Assembly (NCBI GenBank): GCA_023091735.1
Contig: JALKBU010000201.1
Location: forward strand, 1 to 61,841
From: Trichomonas tenax
Lineage: Eukaryota > Parabasalia > Trichomonadida > Trichomonadidae
Reading direction: 5' to 3'
DNA: 61,841 nucleotides
Positions 10,301 to 20,117 of the stretch are shown piece after piece. The first letter of the stretch is position 1; every line of letters begins with the position of its first letter. The translations under genes were made by a program, and so were the position numbers. The notes beneath the pieces are model-generated. The model searched no databases and was not told the DNA's origin. It saw nothing but the letters and a program-made list of their open reading frames with translations.

Positions 10301-11444
10301 TCAACTCTAATATTTTTTGTCATGTAAAATGATAGTTATTGACAAATGACAAAGAAGTGGGTTGATAAATGCAATATGGAGTGTGTATTTATGAATTAAA
10401 CACTACCGATTTTAGTTAAGATCGAAGATGGTCATAATCTAATTTCAATTTCAGCATATAGAGCATTTTTACTAAATGAAACATCAGAATATATGTAAAC
10501 AAGAATTTCTCAAAAATCTTCAAAAATGCTGTAAAAAACATACAATTCAGGGAAAAATTAGATTTCCCCGAAAATGCCCAAAATACGATTATTTTCCACA
10601 GAATTTGGGACTTTTTGAAAATAAGGTTCGAAAACTTTATAATATCTCTGTATATATTTCATATATTGAAATGCAACTTCTATGATAGATATAAGCGACC
10701 AAATGCTCATAAAGACATAATAGTGTTTACATTTGATTGAATACATATGGTCGTAATTTGGACTAATTAGCGAGAGATTGTAGATTTGTAATATATCATT
10801 ACGCTATGTTCCGCCAATATAAATATATTTGGATGTAGGTTAATATAGGAATTATTGGATAGATTGTAGATTTCGACAAACATCAGACTTAACAAGATAT
10901 AACTATCAAGCTATTTGGTTTTATAAAGTATAATTACAAATCTACATTTTCTATGATTATCTGAGGTTTCTGGAACACAAGATGAAGCAGCAACTTCATA
11001 GAGTCGTAGAAAATGCTACAAATAGAAATATTTCATTTACTGCTTCAGTCTAATAGCATGACAAACAGATAATCCAAGACCATCAGTTTGCCATTATATT
11101 AGATAAATGAAGTTTTTATAATCTCTAATTATCTGTTATTGAATATCATCAAAAACATAATCAATGTATGTTCTACTTGATAACATATTGCTTTAATCAT
11201 TTGTTGAATATTAAAATATTTTTATTCATGTGCCTTCAATTAACATATGCCTAATAGAGTATTATTCATTTGAAAGCTCAGAAAACTTGAATTGAATGCT
11301 CATGAATATATATAGCCTTAAAATGATCAAATAATGTGTTGGGTCATAATGGGAGTTATTCTGGGCTCCCAATAAACGATTTGATGAACATAGATATAAG
11401 AAAATCCAAATTCGTAATAAAATTCTATCAAAGGAGCAGAGTGT
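10301..11444. other. AT-rich non-coding DNA
   Basis: No gene is visible. It contains a diverged copy (about 10930-11115) of the hairpin repeat found at 35508-35700, described separately. The rest is AT-rich with scattered ATATAT runs. Confidence 0.5.
10930..11115 (+). repeat. Degraded second copy of a hairpin repeat
   Basis: Aligns by eye with 35508-35700. Shared landmarks in order are ACAAATCTACATTTTCTA, CTGA(a/g)GTTTCT, ACACAAG, AACTTCA, GAGTCGTAGAAAATG and ATGACAAACAGATA. In the 35.5 kb copy the two arms form a perfect 24-bp inverted repeat; here the arms have about four mismatches, and the next hairpin is also eroded. This is either an ancient duplicate or a dispersed family member. Confidence 0.75.
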
Positions 11445-12005
11445 TTATTCGATTGCATTACTAGATTTTAGATATTCAACAATTTCATGAAAACCCTTTT
11501 GAACGGCATTTAATAATGGTGATTTAGATCATAACGATGATGAAATGTGAATGATTAATTACTTTCATGTTGACATCATCTCCATGATCAACTAGTTATT
11601 CAATGATTTCGAGAGACTTCATTTCAATTGCAATTGATAATGGTGATTTTTATATCATAATAATGACAAAATGTGAATGATTGATTCTATAACATAATGA
11701 TGATAAATTTTGATTGATTTTATATCAAAATGATGATAAAGAGTGATTCTATATCATAATGATGATCAAATGAGAATGTTTAATATAATATCATAATGAT
11801 GAAAAATCGTGAATGATTGATCCAATATCATAATGATGATAAAATATGAATGATCGATTTCATAATATAATGCGGCAATTAAATTGTTATACGCAAAGTC
11901 GACGAAACTCGTTTTTATACTCACTGGATTAACTTTTTGCGAAGTTATTGAACAACAATGTACAAAATCCTGTTGTGTATGATATATTAAAGAATTAGCT
12001 AACAA
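11445..12005 (-). pseudogene. Second decayed ankyrin-repeat gene
   Basis: On the minus strand the frame ending at the TAA at 11445-11447 reads KSPLLNAVQKGFHEIVEYL, and an upstream piece reads KSPLSIAIEMKSLEIIE, then a stop, then LVDHGDDVNMK. These are unmistakable ankyrin-repeat helices of the DUF3447/ankyrin family. The pieces are interrupted by stops and frameshifts and by an expanded tandem repeat (11650-11860). The most upstream 80-codon frame (to about 12005) may be the N-terminal remainder, but I cannot identify it. Clearly dead. Confidence 0.8.
11650..11860 (-). repeat. Minisatellite inside the ankyrin pseudogene
   Basis: Roughly five degenerate copies of a unit of about 35-50 bp. On the minus strand the unit is close to CATTATGATAT, then AATCAATCATTCAC, then TTTTATCATCAT. 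A related piece also lies just before the ankyrin text at 11520-11550 (CATTTCATCATCGTTATGAT), so the array probably arose by expansion of a segment of the dead gene itself. Confidence 0.7.
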
Positions 12006-12868
12006 AGTCTATATTTCATTAAAATATTAGATATATCTTGCATCAAAAACATTGATTTGCCATGATGTGCTTTACTCATTATAATATATTATATTCACAT
12101 TGTATAGCATTTTCATAACGTAAAATATGTTGTTGTCGATGATAAATAGGTAAATCTAATCACAAATATGCTTTTTTAGCTTTTTTTCAAAAAAAAAGTA
12201 TTCCAAGTGTTCACACATAAGCTCTGTGTGTTATTCTCCCAAAAATAATGATGACACTTTTCAAATTTTCCTGCTCTATTCTTCTCAATTTAATAAACTT
12301 TTCAAATTTAGCCGCACAAAAAAGAGTTGATTTCGTGTCAGCAATCGAATCACATCAATGAGAACTCTAAAGAACTCTGGTATTTCTATCTTTTGGTGCT
12401 CAATGCTTGTAATGATTTTTAATTGAGAATTCAAATTCCCTTCTTAAGCATCCTTATTCTTTTACATCTGAAATCTTTTCCAACTATTTTAATAAAATTT
12501 TCCACTTAAGCAGTTAAATTTCATTCAAAATGCATATATTGAGATATTTTTTGTAATTATTACGACATAAGCAGTTATTTTATATATAATTCATTAAAGC
12601 ATCGAAACTCTAGTTAATATGATAACATGAAGAGAGTTCTTAATGTAAATATAATTTCGATAAAAAATAATAAATATTTGTTTCGATAGGAACTAAACAT
12701 AGCTGTTTCTCCTTATGTTGAGATTGAATGTATGTATACAAGCCAAAAATATTGATTTATTTATATATCAAAATCCCAAATATCGCATATACACCAACAA
12801 TTTTGCGTTTTCTGAAATGTATTTATTATAGAAAAGATAAATCGAAGCTATATAAACAAGCCATTATA
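12006..12868. other. AT-rich intergenic DNA
   Basis: About 860 bp with no supported gene. Short frames (for example 12728-12913) overlap the uS12 promoter and carry no family signature. Poly-T and poly-A blocks occur near 12175-12200. Confidence 0.4.
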
Positions 12869-12905
12869 TTTGAGAGCAAAATAATCGTTCATGGCCTTTT
12901 AGCGA
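12869..12905 (+). promoter_or_regulatory. Ribosomal-protein promoter elements (uS12)
   Basis: TTTGAGAGCAAAATAATCGT (12869-12888) is followed by GGCCTTTTAGCGA directly before the ATG at 12906. The eL36 gene has TTTTGAGAGCAAAAC and GGCCTTTTCTA at the same relative places, and uL29 has AAAATAATCGT and CCGACCTTTAGTA. The start-proximal CCTTT recalls the M5 core element reported for Trichomonas; that assignment is from memory and is an inference. Confidence 0.6.
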
Positions 12906-13340
12906 ATGGGTAAATCCAAGGCATGCGGTCGCCTCGCCGCTCGTAAGCTTCGTCTTGCACACAAGGCCAACCTTTGGGCCTCCACATCATATCGCCGTGT
13001 CCACAACACCTCCGTCTACAGAACACCACTCGAGGGTGCTGCCATGGCCTCTGGCATCGTCGTCGGCAAGGTCGCCGTCGAAGCCAAGCAGCCAAACTCC
13101 GCCATCCGTAAGGCTGTCCGTGTTCAGCTCAAGAAGAACTCCAAGGTTATTACTGCATTCGTTCCACGCGATGGTTCCCTCCGTCTCATCGATGATAACG
13201 ACCGCGTTCTCATCGCCGGTATGGGCCGCTCTGGTCGTTCCGTCGGTGACCTTCCAGGATGCCGCTTCAAAGTCATCAAGGTTGCTGGTTTCTCACTCCT
13301 TGCTCTTTGGCTCGGCAAGAAGGAGAAGCCGCGCAGCTAA
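12906..13340 (+). CDS. RPS23: 40S ribosomal protein S23 (uS12)
   Basis: 144 residues, essentially the family length. Residues about 59-67 ([12 protein letters not shown]) form the universally conserved decoding-centre loop, with Pro63 equivalent to the hydroxylated proline of eukaryotic S23. Further landmarks are [39 protein letters not shown] and the C-terminal GKKEKPRS. uS12 sits at the interface of the small subunit and monitors codon-anticodon pairing. The start at 12906 follows the shared CCTTTT motif after five bases. The strongly C-ending codon use fits high expression. Complete. Confidence 0.98.
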   Translation: MGKSKACGRLAARKLRLAHKANLWASTSYRRVHNTSVYRTPLEGAAMASGIVVGKVAVEAKQPNSAIRKAVRVQLKKNSKVITAFVPRDGSLRLIDDNDRVLIAGMGRSGRSVGDLPGCRFKVIKVAGFSLLALWLGKKEKPRS

Positions 13341-13795
13341 AGAAACTACTATTGGTTTTCGCCACTGGCCAAAGGATATTCTTTTGACACGAAAGTTACA
13401 ATAAACCATATCTGGAATTAAAGAATCGTCGATAAACTAAATCAAAATACAAAAATTATATATCCATCATTCAAATAGCGGATGGCCATATCATCAAATA
13501 CTTTTTTTGTCATGTAATTGTTTGTGATTCATATGCAGATCATTATTTATAATATATTTTTCAATATTTTCAATGAGATTTGAAATATAATATCAGATTA
13601 TAAAATGAGAGAACAAACCTATGATATTTTGATTTCAATCAATGATATGTTATATGTGGTTAAGTATATTTTTGTGAGAAACAAAAAACATTTTTTATGT
13701 TCTTTTGGGTTTATAAATTTTTAGATTTTTGGTATATGTAGGCTTTTATAAAAAGTAGACTCATGATTTAATATAATAAGAAATGCAAAAATGGT
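13341..13795. other. Intergenic DNA between uS12 and uL29
   Basis: About 455 bp between two convergent ribosomal genes. AT-rich, with several long T runs and one TGTCATGTAA element at about 13508. No gene is seen. Confidence 0.4.
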
Positions 13796-14170
13796 TTACT
13801 GGGCCTTAAGAGCAAACTTGCGCTCGAAGAGGCACTTGTGGCGGCGAGCTTCCTGAGATGTCATCTTGTTAGCATACTTCTCACTAAGCTTGTTACGGAT
13901 AGACTTCTCTGTGTGCTTGCGGAGATCGATTGGAACAAACTTGGCCTTAGCGTACTTCTCAGCAAGAGCCTTGCGCTGCTGGACCATGAGGATTGTCTTG
14001 ATGCGAGCAACATCGCGGCGGGCGTTCTTGATCTCTGTAAGCTTTGATGCAGCGGCGGAGGCAGCCTTCTGGCCCTTGAGCTCGAAGAGCTTCTTCTCAA
14101 GACCAGCGAGCTCGTCGAGGAGTTCCTGACGTGTCTTCTTGATGAGTTCCTTTCCCTTGAGATGTCCCAT
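13796..14170 (-). CDS. RPL35: 60S ribosomal protein L35 (uL29)
   Basis: 124 residues, the normal eukaryotic L35 length. It begins with the helical uL29 hairpin (KKTRQELLDELAGLEKKLF), continues with the strand-turn-helix ARRDVARIKTILMVQQRKAL containing the conserved RRxVARIxT core, and ends with the eukaryote-specific basic tail (DLRKHTEKSIRNKL, then RRHKCLFERKFALKAQ). uL29 lies beside the nascent-chain exit tunnel and contributes to the docking site for factors such as SRP. The ATG at 14170 is preceded at once by CCTTTAGTA, the ribosomal-protein motif. Complete. Confidence 0.97.
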   Translation of the reverse strand: MGHLKGKELIKKTRQELLDELAGLEKKLFELKGQKAASAAASKLTEIKNARRDVARIKTILMVQQRKALAEKYAKAKFVPIDLRKHTEKSIRNKLSEKYANKMTSQEARRHKCLFERKFALKAQ

Positions 14171-14185
14171 TACTAAAGGTCGGCC
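14171..14185 (-). promoter_or_regulatory. Ribosomal-protein start motif (uL29)
   Basis: Read on the minus strand this is GGCCGACCTTTAGTA directly 5' of the ATG, matching the GGTCGGCCTTTTCTA and GGCCTTTTAGCGA sequences before eL36 and uS12. A TGTCATGTAAAG element lies a further 70-80 bp upstream (about 14250). Confidence 0.6.
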
Positions 14186-14955
14186 AAACCGTTATTGACG
14201 ATTATTTTTTCTTGATTCTTGTGTCAAAAAATAATTGTGAAATTGACACTTTACATGACAAAAATACATAATTTTCTTTTCATCTTCTTTTCTCTAATTA
14301 GCTATATTTCATTCGGTCATTCTAATTAAATATATATTCACTTTCTTTATGCGCATCGACTTCTTCGATATTATTTTGTTATTCTTTTTGTTTTAATGAT
14401 ATTTTTCTTCTGATTTTTACATTTTCGGTAACATTTTCAATTTCTCTTCTATTTTCAACATCCCTGTGTTGATTTGTCTTTGGCTCCAAAATAATGCTTC
14501 AGATATTAGTTTTTCAAATTATGATACATTTTAATATCTATTATGGACGTTAACCAAACAAATATATGAATGTGTGTAACTTTGGCATGAAATCAAAGAT
14601 AACATTAATTTCTGATTTATTATACTTCTGTGAATATATCAAACTTTTTTGAAAATATCATTACCAGCTTTCTGGAATGATGTCAATGAATTCATTTTAC
14701 ATTTTCATATATGTATTAACTCTGCTGATATATATAATATATGAAATGAATTATATGAATATTAAAAAAACTATATTCGATCGCAGGTGAATAAGAAACT
14801 AAACATGTTATTGAATTGCTAATGTGTTGTTGACTTTATTCATCATAAAATTTGTAATATAATACTTTTAACATATATAACATAAAATAGTCAGTAAATA
14901 CTTAGAATATATATAAAATAGATCCTAAAAAGCAAACTTTCGATGTTGTTTCTCT
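14186..14955. other. Intergenic region between divergent genes
   Basis: About 770 bp of AT-rich DNA between uL29 (minus) and the NTF2-like gene (plus). Apart from the upstream element near 14250 I see nothing specific. Confidence 0.4.
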
Positions 14956-14967
14956 TCATTTTTCATA
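14956..14967 (+). promoter_or_regulatory. Initiator (Inr)
   Basis: TCATTTTTCATA immediately precedes the ATG at 14968. It fits the trichomonad initiator TCAYTW with the predicted A+1 at 14958, giving a 10-nt 5' leader, typical for these organisms. Confidence 0.75.
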
Positions 14968-15405
14968 ATGACCAACAACTGGATCGATGATGCAAAACAA
15001 TTTATAACGATATATTACCATTTCCTCATCACAGCGAAGAAAGATATCTACAAGTTTTACGATCCTGAAGCAACAGTTAAACTTTCAGTCTCTGAAGAAC
15101 CAATCAAAATAACGAAACATCTTGCACAGCAAATCGCGATTCCTTTGGGGACAGAGATGAATATTATCAAGTATTCGATCGTTCCTGCTAACGATATTTG
15201 CACTATAACTGTTCTTTTCAATACAATTTACGAAAATAAAACTAATTACGGCTCTCAATGCTTTACTTTAACGAAGAAAGACAACAAAATCTTTATTATA
15301 TCGGATTACCAAAACTACTTCTCTCCTCCTGAAGCAAGAATGAAAGAATTTTTCCCATATCAAAAAACGCAAATAAATAAGAAGCCAAAGGGTCGAAAAA
15401 TATAG
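14968..15405 (+). CDS. NTF2-like domain protein
   Basis: 145 residues. Residues about 8-115 resemble the NTF2 fold: helix FITIYYHFLITAKKDIYKFY followed by DPEATV (the usual YYxxL...FYxxdS pattern), strands LGTEMNIIKYSIVPA and ICTITVLFNTIY, and a final strand pair ending IFIISDYQNYF. The C-terminus is a short basic tail (NKKPKGRKI). NTF2 folds of this type occur in NTF2, p15/NXT, G3BP and other RNA-handling proteins; I cannot choose between them. A clear initiator fixes the start. Confidence 0.65.
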   Translation: MTNNWIDDAKQFITIYYHFLITAKKDIYKFYDPEATVKLSVSEEPIKITKHLAQQIAIPLGTEMNIIKYSIVPANDICTITVLFNTIYENKTNYGSQCFTLTKKDNKIFIISDYQNYFSPPEARMKEFFPYQKTQINKKPKGRKI

Positions 15406-15735
15406 AATCCATAACTGCATTAATCTCACTATGTTATGTTAATTAATTTAATCGTTATATCATCTTTTCAATAAATTATAGATGAGATCTTTAACCACTC
15501 AAATGATATCTAAATCGTATCAATTAATGATGCTATTCGAAAAGTTATAAGTAACAGCAATTTTACAGCTTAATAGACTGAAACACAAAATTCACAATTA
15601 AAAGTGCTATTATCTGATTGAATTTGATAATGGCTGTATCAAGAAATACTTCCATTTGTTAAAAACTTAATTATTTTCTAAATAATTAAATTGATTAAAT
15701 ATAAATATAAAGGATGATTCAAGATTTAACTATTT
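15406..15735. other. Intergenic DNA between convergent genes
   Basis: About 330 bp of AT-rich 3' flanks. Nothing notable. Confidence 0.4.
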
Positions 15736-16953
15736 TTATTCAAGAGCACATTCATCGTATCTTTCATAAATAGTTGTAAGAGCCTTAACAAGTAAATCAA
15801 TGTCAATGGCAGCGAGGAATTCACGGACAGAGTGCATAGCTAACTGCGGCTGACCAATGTCAATTGTTGCGATACCAAGTCCAGCAGAAGCAAATGGACC
15901 AATAGTGGAGCCACTTGGAAGATCGTTTCTATTAAGTATTGTCTGGACAGGAATGCCACCAAGCTCGCAGGCCTTAATGAATGGATATGATGATGTTAAG
16001 TCTGTAGCATACTGGTGACCTGGAGAACGCTTAATAACTGGGCCACCACCAAGGAGTGGAGTGTGATTCTGTTCATGTTTGTATTGATAGTTAGGATGCC
16101 ATGCGTGAGCGTTGTCTGAAGAAACAAGATAAGAGCGTGCAATGAATGCTTCATAGTCCTCCTTTGGAACGATGCGCTTGAAGAAAGATTGAAGAAGATC
16201 ACCGCAAGCGCCAGTAAGTGTGTTAGAACCAATCTCTTCATGATCGAAAACAACTAAAACGTTGAGTGTATCCTTTGGCTTGCTGTTGAGGAACGCCTCG
16301 AGACCACAGAATGTAGATCCCAAGTTATCAACACGCTCAGAAGCAACAAACTCGCCCTTTGTTCCAACTATTGAGGGTTTTCTGGCATCAACGAAACCCA
16401 ACTCGTACGCCAATATATCACCTCTTTCAATACCGATTTCTTTCGCAACAAAATCGATTAAATCGATTGATGGATTTTCAGAGATGATTGGAACGCTTGT
16501 AGATGTAACTGTATCTGCTGGACCGTTTGGCATGAAAGCAACAGCCCTCTTACTGTCGTAGAGATGTGGTTTTGGTCCATTTTCTGTAGACTCATATATA
16601 ATTCCTGCGCAGCGAAGCTCACGGTCCATGAATGTCTTCCACAGGCCTCCTCCGTATGTTTCAATGGAAACTTTTGAATTTGGACCCGAAAGTTTCTGAT
16701 TTGGTTGTACTTTGAGGCATGGACTGTCGTTATGTGTGCCAACGATGACTGCGTTCTTCATGCCACCTCTATTCCATGCAACAAGTGCTCTATGAGCGCG
16801 AATGAAAAATCCTTTATCTGGAATTTCGTCCCATTTCTGTTTCTCGTCGAGTTCTTTGTATCCCTGCTTTCCCAAAACCTCGCGCGCGTATTGGCAGAAC
16901 TGGAATGGGAACGGACACTGATCTACAAAGTCAATGAACTTCTCCGCAAGCAT
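15736..16953 (-). CDS. M18 aspartyl aminopeptidase
   Basis: 405 residues; M18 enzymes are usually around 430-490, so this is a compact member. The dinuclear zinc-binding landmarks are present in order: THNDSPCL (His74 and Asp76), RVDNLGS with the bridging Asp, DHEEIGS with the catalytic and metal-binding acidic pair, SSDNAHAWHPNY, IKRSPGHQYATD, GSTIGPF, and the last metal-ligand His in QLAMHSVREF. The enzyme removes N-terminal acidic residues from peptides in the cytosol and forms large tetrahedral dodecamers. The start ATG at 16951-16953 gives the expected N-terminus. Complete and probably active. Confidence 0.95.
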   Translation of the reverse strand: MLAEKFIDFVDQCPFPFQFCQYAREVLGKQGYKELDEKQKWDEIPDKGFFIRAHRALVAWNRGGMKNAVIVGTHNDSPCLKVQPNQKLSGPNSKVSIETYGGGLWKTFMDRELRCAGIIYESTENGPKPHLYDSKRAVAFMPNGPADTVTSTSVPIISENPSIDLIDFVAKEIGIERGDILAYELGFVDARKPSIVGTKGEFVASERVDNLGSTFCGLEAFLNSKPKDTLNVLVVFDHEEIGSNTLTGACGDLLQSFFKRIVPKEDYEAFIARSYLVSSDNAHAWHPNYQYKHEQNHTPLLGGGPVIKRSPGHQYATDLTSSYPFIKACELGGIPVQTILNRNDLPSGSTIGPFASAGLGIATIDIGQPQLAMHSVREFLAAIDIDLLVKALTTIYERYDECALE

Positions 16954-17577
16954 TTAATGTCTTTTTTTGCTTTTCTGACAATATAATCTCGAACAAACGT
17001 GATGCATTCATATGAAACATAATTCTGTTGATAAATCCCATGATTTCATTAATTTTGACATGTAAAATCTCTAATACTATGGAGTATGTTTTTGGTGATT
17101 TTTTTCAATCGTACAATTAAAATAAAATAAAGACTTTCTTATTGAATATTATTTTACTCCTTATATATAATGTGTGACTTCAAAATCACATGATTTTAAT
17201 GCATAAATATCTTGTTTTGCTTTAATTTATTCGCCTTGATATTGATAATTTTGCTTTTTGTCACGTAAATTATATTATATTTTGAACATTTTGGGTAATA
17301 TAAATGTAAGTGACTCAAACAGATTAATGAAATGACATATCTGGATCAGAGTGAATCATTTGATAAAACATAATTTCTTTATAATTGCATATTCTAATAT
17401 TGTGAGATCTTTTGTTGAATAAAATTTTTTTCTTATTTGTTTAGACTATGCGCATGGAACATTTGTTAATTCTCATTGTAAAGTTACAAAATATCTGATT
17501 TCCATTCTTAAATCTAAAATATCATATAATGAAAGAAACTACAGAGGTTGATATAGATTAAACAAAACAAAAACAAT
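16954..17577. other. Intergenic region with an upstream element
   Basis: AT-rich, between the 5' end of the aminopeptidase gene and the 3' end of the cyclin gene. The palindrome-core motif TGACATGTAAAA lies at 17056-17067, about 105 bp from the aminopeptidase ATG, and a TGTCACGTAAA variant lies at about 17260. No gene is visible. Confidence 0.4.
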
Positions 17578-18597
17578 TTATACTAAACAATTGAGCATAT
17601 TATCAGTAAACTTGATCATCTTGATCGCGCCTACTAATTCTGGGAATGAGTATCTCTGATTTAGCATGTGCTTAGGATCTGCCAAGATCTTCTTACAATA
17701 ATTCACCATCAACTCAGCACAAACACGAATCTGCTTCTTATCTTGATTGTGTGAATATGTATTAAGGCGTGCTACAGGGCAATACTCACCCAAAGTAAGC
17801 TTACCCAGACAAATTGCTGCCAAAGCAATTACCTCTGGATGAAAATCAATAAAATCAAGATACCAAAGTGATAACTCAGCAAAAAAGTTTGATGCTTCAA
17901 TAATTGTAGGTTCTGCATCAATCACTTCTATATATCTTCTCAAAAACAACTTCGCGTGCGGGTATGTCAGTTGAAAATCCATCGCCATCAAAATCTTTTT
18001 CTCGTACTCAATGAAACAATCGATAGAAATGGTCTCAGTGAAGTACGACGCGAGATCCTTTAACTTTGGAACACTTCTCTCCTCCATTTTCGCACTCATC
18101 CAAAGGGCAGTAATTCCAGCCAAGTGAAAGTCCTTTCTTGGTATCTTCTGCACAGACAGGAGGGCATCAAAATACGTAACAGCTTGATAAAGCGTGTTAG
18201 ACCCCATCCTGTACTCTTGGAAGATATAAACCATCCACGTAACGACACTTTTCCTTAATTCGTCTATAGGCTTTGTGTAGTGGGACTTGACATTCTGAGA
18301 ATTTATGTAATTTCTAGAATCATCATCTCTGGCTATTGAAAATATTGTATCAGCATATTTTGCGATTTCTGTCTGTTCATTGAGATTCTTGCGATCTAGT
18401 TCGAACAGGTTCGAGTATGGTTCATCATTTTCATCCTCTTCTTCTATCTCAGGATCGCTGTATTCGTCGATTTCGGTCTTTTTAGGAAGATTAAGACTTC
18501 TAATCTGTTCAATCCTTTGAAGGAAGATCTGTTCGGCGGTTGGAGCTCGCTTCTGCTGCTGCGTATAGTTAGAATTCTCTGATATAGAAGCTAGCAT
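17578..18597 (-). CDS. Cyclin (A/B/E-like cyclin box protein)
   Basis: 339 residues from the ATG at 18597; the frame is open further upstream, but only to a GTG, so I prefer the internal ATG. The acidic N-terminal region (residues 1-110) is followed by a cyclin box: ELRKSVVTWMVYIFQEYRMG, then LYQAVTYFDALLSVQKIPRK and FHLAGITALWMSAKMEE, which match the five-helix cyclin fold including the conserved Lys and Glu that contact CDKs. A second helical repeat follows from KILMAMDFQLTYPHAKLFL to the end. It should activate a cyclin-dependent kinase; the exact class cannot be fixed. No obvious destruction box is seen. Confidence 0.9.
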   Translation of the reverse strand: MLASISENSNYTQQQKRAPTAEQIFLQRIEQIRSLNLPKKTEIDEYSDPEIEEEDENDEPYSNLFELDRKNLNEQTEIAKYADTIFSIARDDDSRNYINSQNVKSHYTKPIDELRKSVVTWMVYIFQEYRMGSNTLYQAVTYFDALLSVQKIPRKDFHLAGITALWMSAKMEERSVPKLKDLASYFTETISIDCFIEYEKKILMAMDFQLTYPHAKLFLRRYIEVIDAEPTIIEASNFFAELSLWYLDFIDFHPEVIALAAICLGKLTLGEYCPVARLNTYSHNQDKKQIRVCAELMVNYCKKILADPKHMLNQRYSFPELVGAIKMIKFTDNMLNCLV

Positions 18598-18857
18598 TTT
18601 TAAATTTTTTCCAATATTTTTAAACGGATATGTTCGCTTTTTTGGAAATAGATAACGACAATGTAGACATTGCTTCTGGTGGTTCTCAATGAACACAACA
18701 TCACAAAATGAATTTAATCTAAAATCAATTCCACCAATAACTAAAAAATTACCTTTGATACTTCATATATGGAATCTTTAGTCTTGCGTAAGCAATATCT
18801 CATATATGCGCAAGTTGTTGGAAGTTCACAATATCGAGATATTGTGATCATTTTATT

Positions 18858-20057
18858 TTACCTAAGGCTCTTTATAAACAATTTGATTGTTAAACAAAGC
18901 ATAAAATCAAGCAATGGAAATTGAGGATTTCCAATAGTTATCCCTTGAATTGGTTCTAAAGTTAAAGGATCAACAACATTGCATCTCTGTGTCAAAAAAT
19001 GACTCAGAATACTGTAAATGCCGGTTGATATAATTCCTGAAGTGGACAAATAAGGATTTTCAGAAAGTGTCAGTATATCAATGTTGCAGTCAATGAATTC
19101 AAATAGACCACAGTGACCATCGCTGCTAAATGTTGGACCGTTATTACCACGAATTGTGCAGTTTTGAACGGTAAGAGTTTGACGATTCATAATAAATAGG
19201 CCTAAATTTGTTGAAGATTGAGAGTTGTTTATAACGTTGCAGAAATCATAAAGATAATATGAAAAATCGTGATAAAAACACGAAAAATCCGTTGAGTTAT
19301 TAGATTTAAACGTCGAAAATTTGATGATTCCTTTTTCTAGAGCAAAATCCAAATCCTGAACATAAATTAACGGTGTTTTTCGTAATGTTCGATGAAACTA
19401 ACTTAATTTCTCCATATTCAGAATGAACTGTATCAAAAGCAACTTCATTTGAACAAAGAAAAATGGAACTCTCTTCAAAGGTGTTCAGATTTGAACTCCG
19501 GATAAGTGTATGTGAATAGGAGAACAAACCCTCACTTTGAGAAGTTGTTATCGATGTATTTATTGCACAAGATCGGCGTTGAACAATGGACCCGTTGCAT
19601 ATGAAGTGAATTTCGCCTCCTTTTTCGAATCTTGCGCAGTTTTCGAAGAAACAAGAAGAATGGAGAAATTTTGTATTGTTTGATTCAATAAAAACAGCAC
19701 CGTTTTCAAACTGCTAGAAGGTGCAGCTATAGATGTGAACATTGTTACCAAAAGATCTGTAGTCGCAGATATTAGGAAGGAAAGAGCAGTTTTCTGAGGG
19801 AGAAGGTTCTCCGTAGTAGTACTCCCACAGAGAGGAAGGCGGAGAGTCTTCATGCGAGACTTCAATATTCCAAATATGTGAGGAAAATCTGTCTTTTCTT
19901 CTTTCCTGACAAATATTTTGACAAAAGTCAAAATAAAATGTTATTTATCTTGATCAAGCTTTGATTGATCATTTTGACTTATATTCCATTTCACATTCAG
20001 ATGCTGCTGGGTTTGCGATAGATAACCATAAGCAAAATTACAAATAATGAAAATCAT
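18858..20057 (-). pseudogene. Broken surface protein with beta-helix (Pmp-like) repeats
   Basis: Minus-strand reading shows the repeats of trichomonad large surface proteins predicted to form a parallel beta-helix, with motifs such as NICDYRSFGNNVHIYSCTF, FENGAVFIES, FFENCARFEKGGEIHF, LTVQNCTIRGNN and GLFEFIDCN. A signal-peptide-like start (MIFIICNFAYG) is at 20055-20057. The frame is broken by a stop and a shift near 19935-19945, an in-frame TAG at 19714-19716 and a shift near 19340-19355. Between breaks the sequence is well preserved, so the loss is recent or partly sequencing error. The hydrophobic end FPLLDFMLCLTIKLFI may be a truncated membrane segment. GG-aliphatic and C-x-F patterns resemble the polymorphic-membrane-protein-like repeats described in Trichomonas. 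Confidence 0.8.
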
Positions 20058-20117
20058 TTTTAATCTCTTGTGGAATCACAAAAAACACTTCAAATAATAT
20101 TATATGTTATAAAAGAT

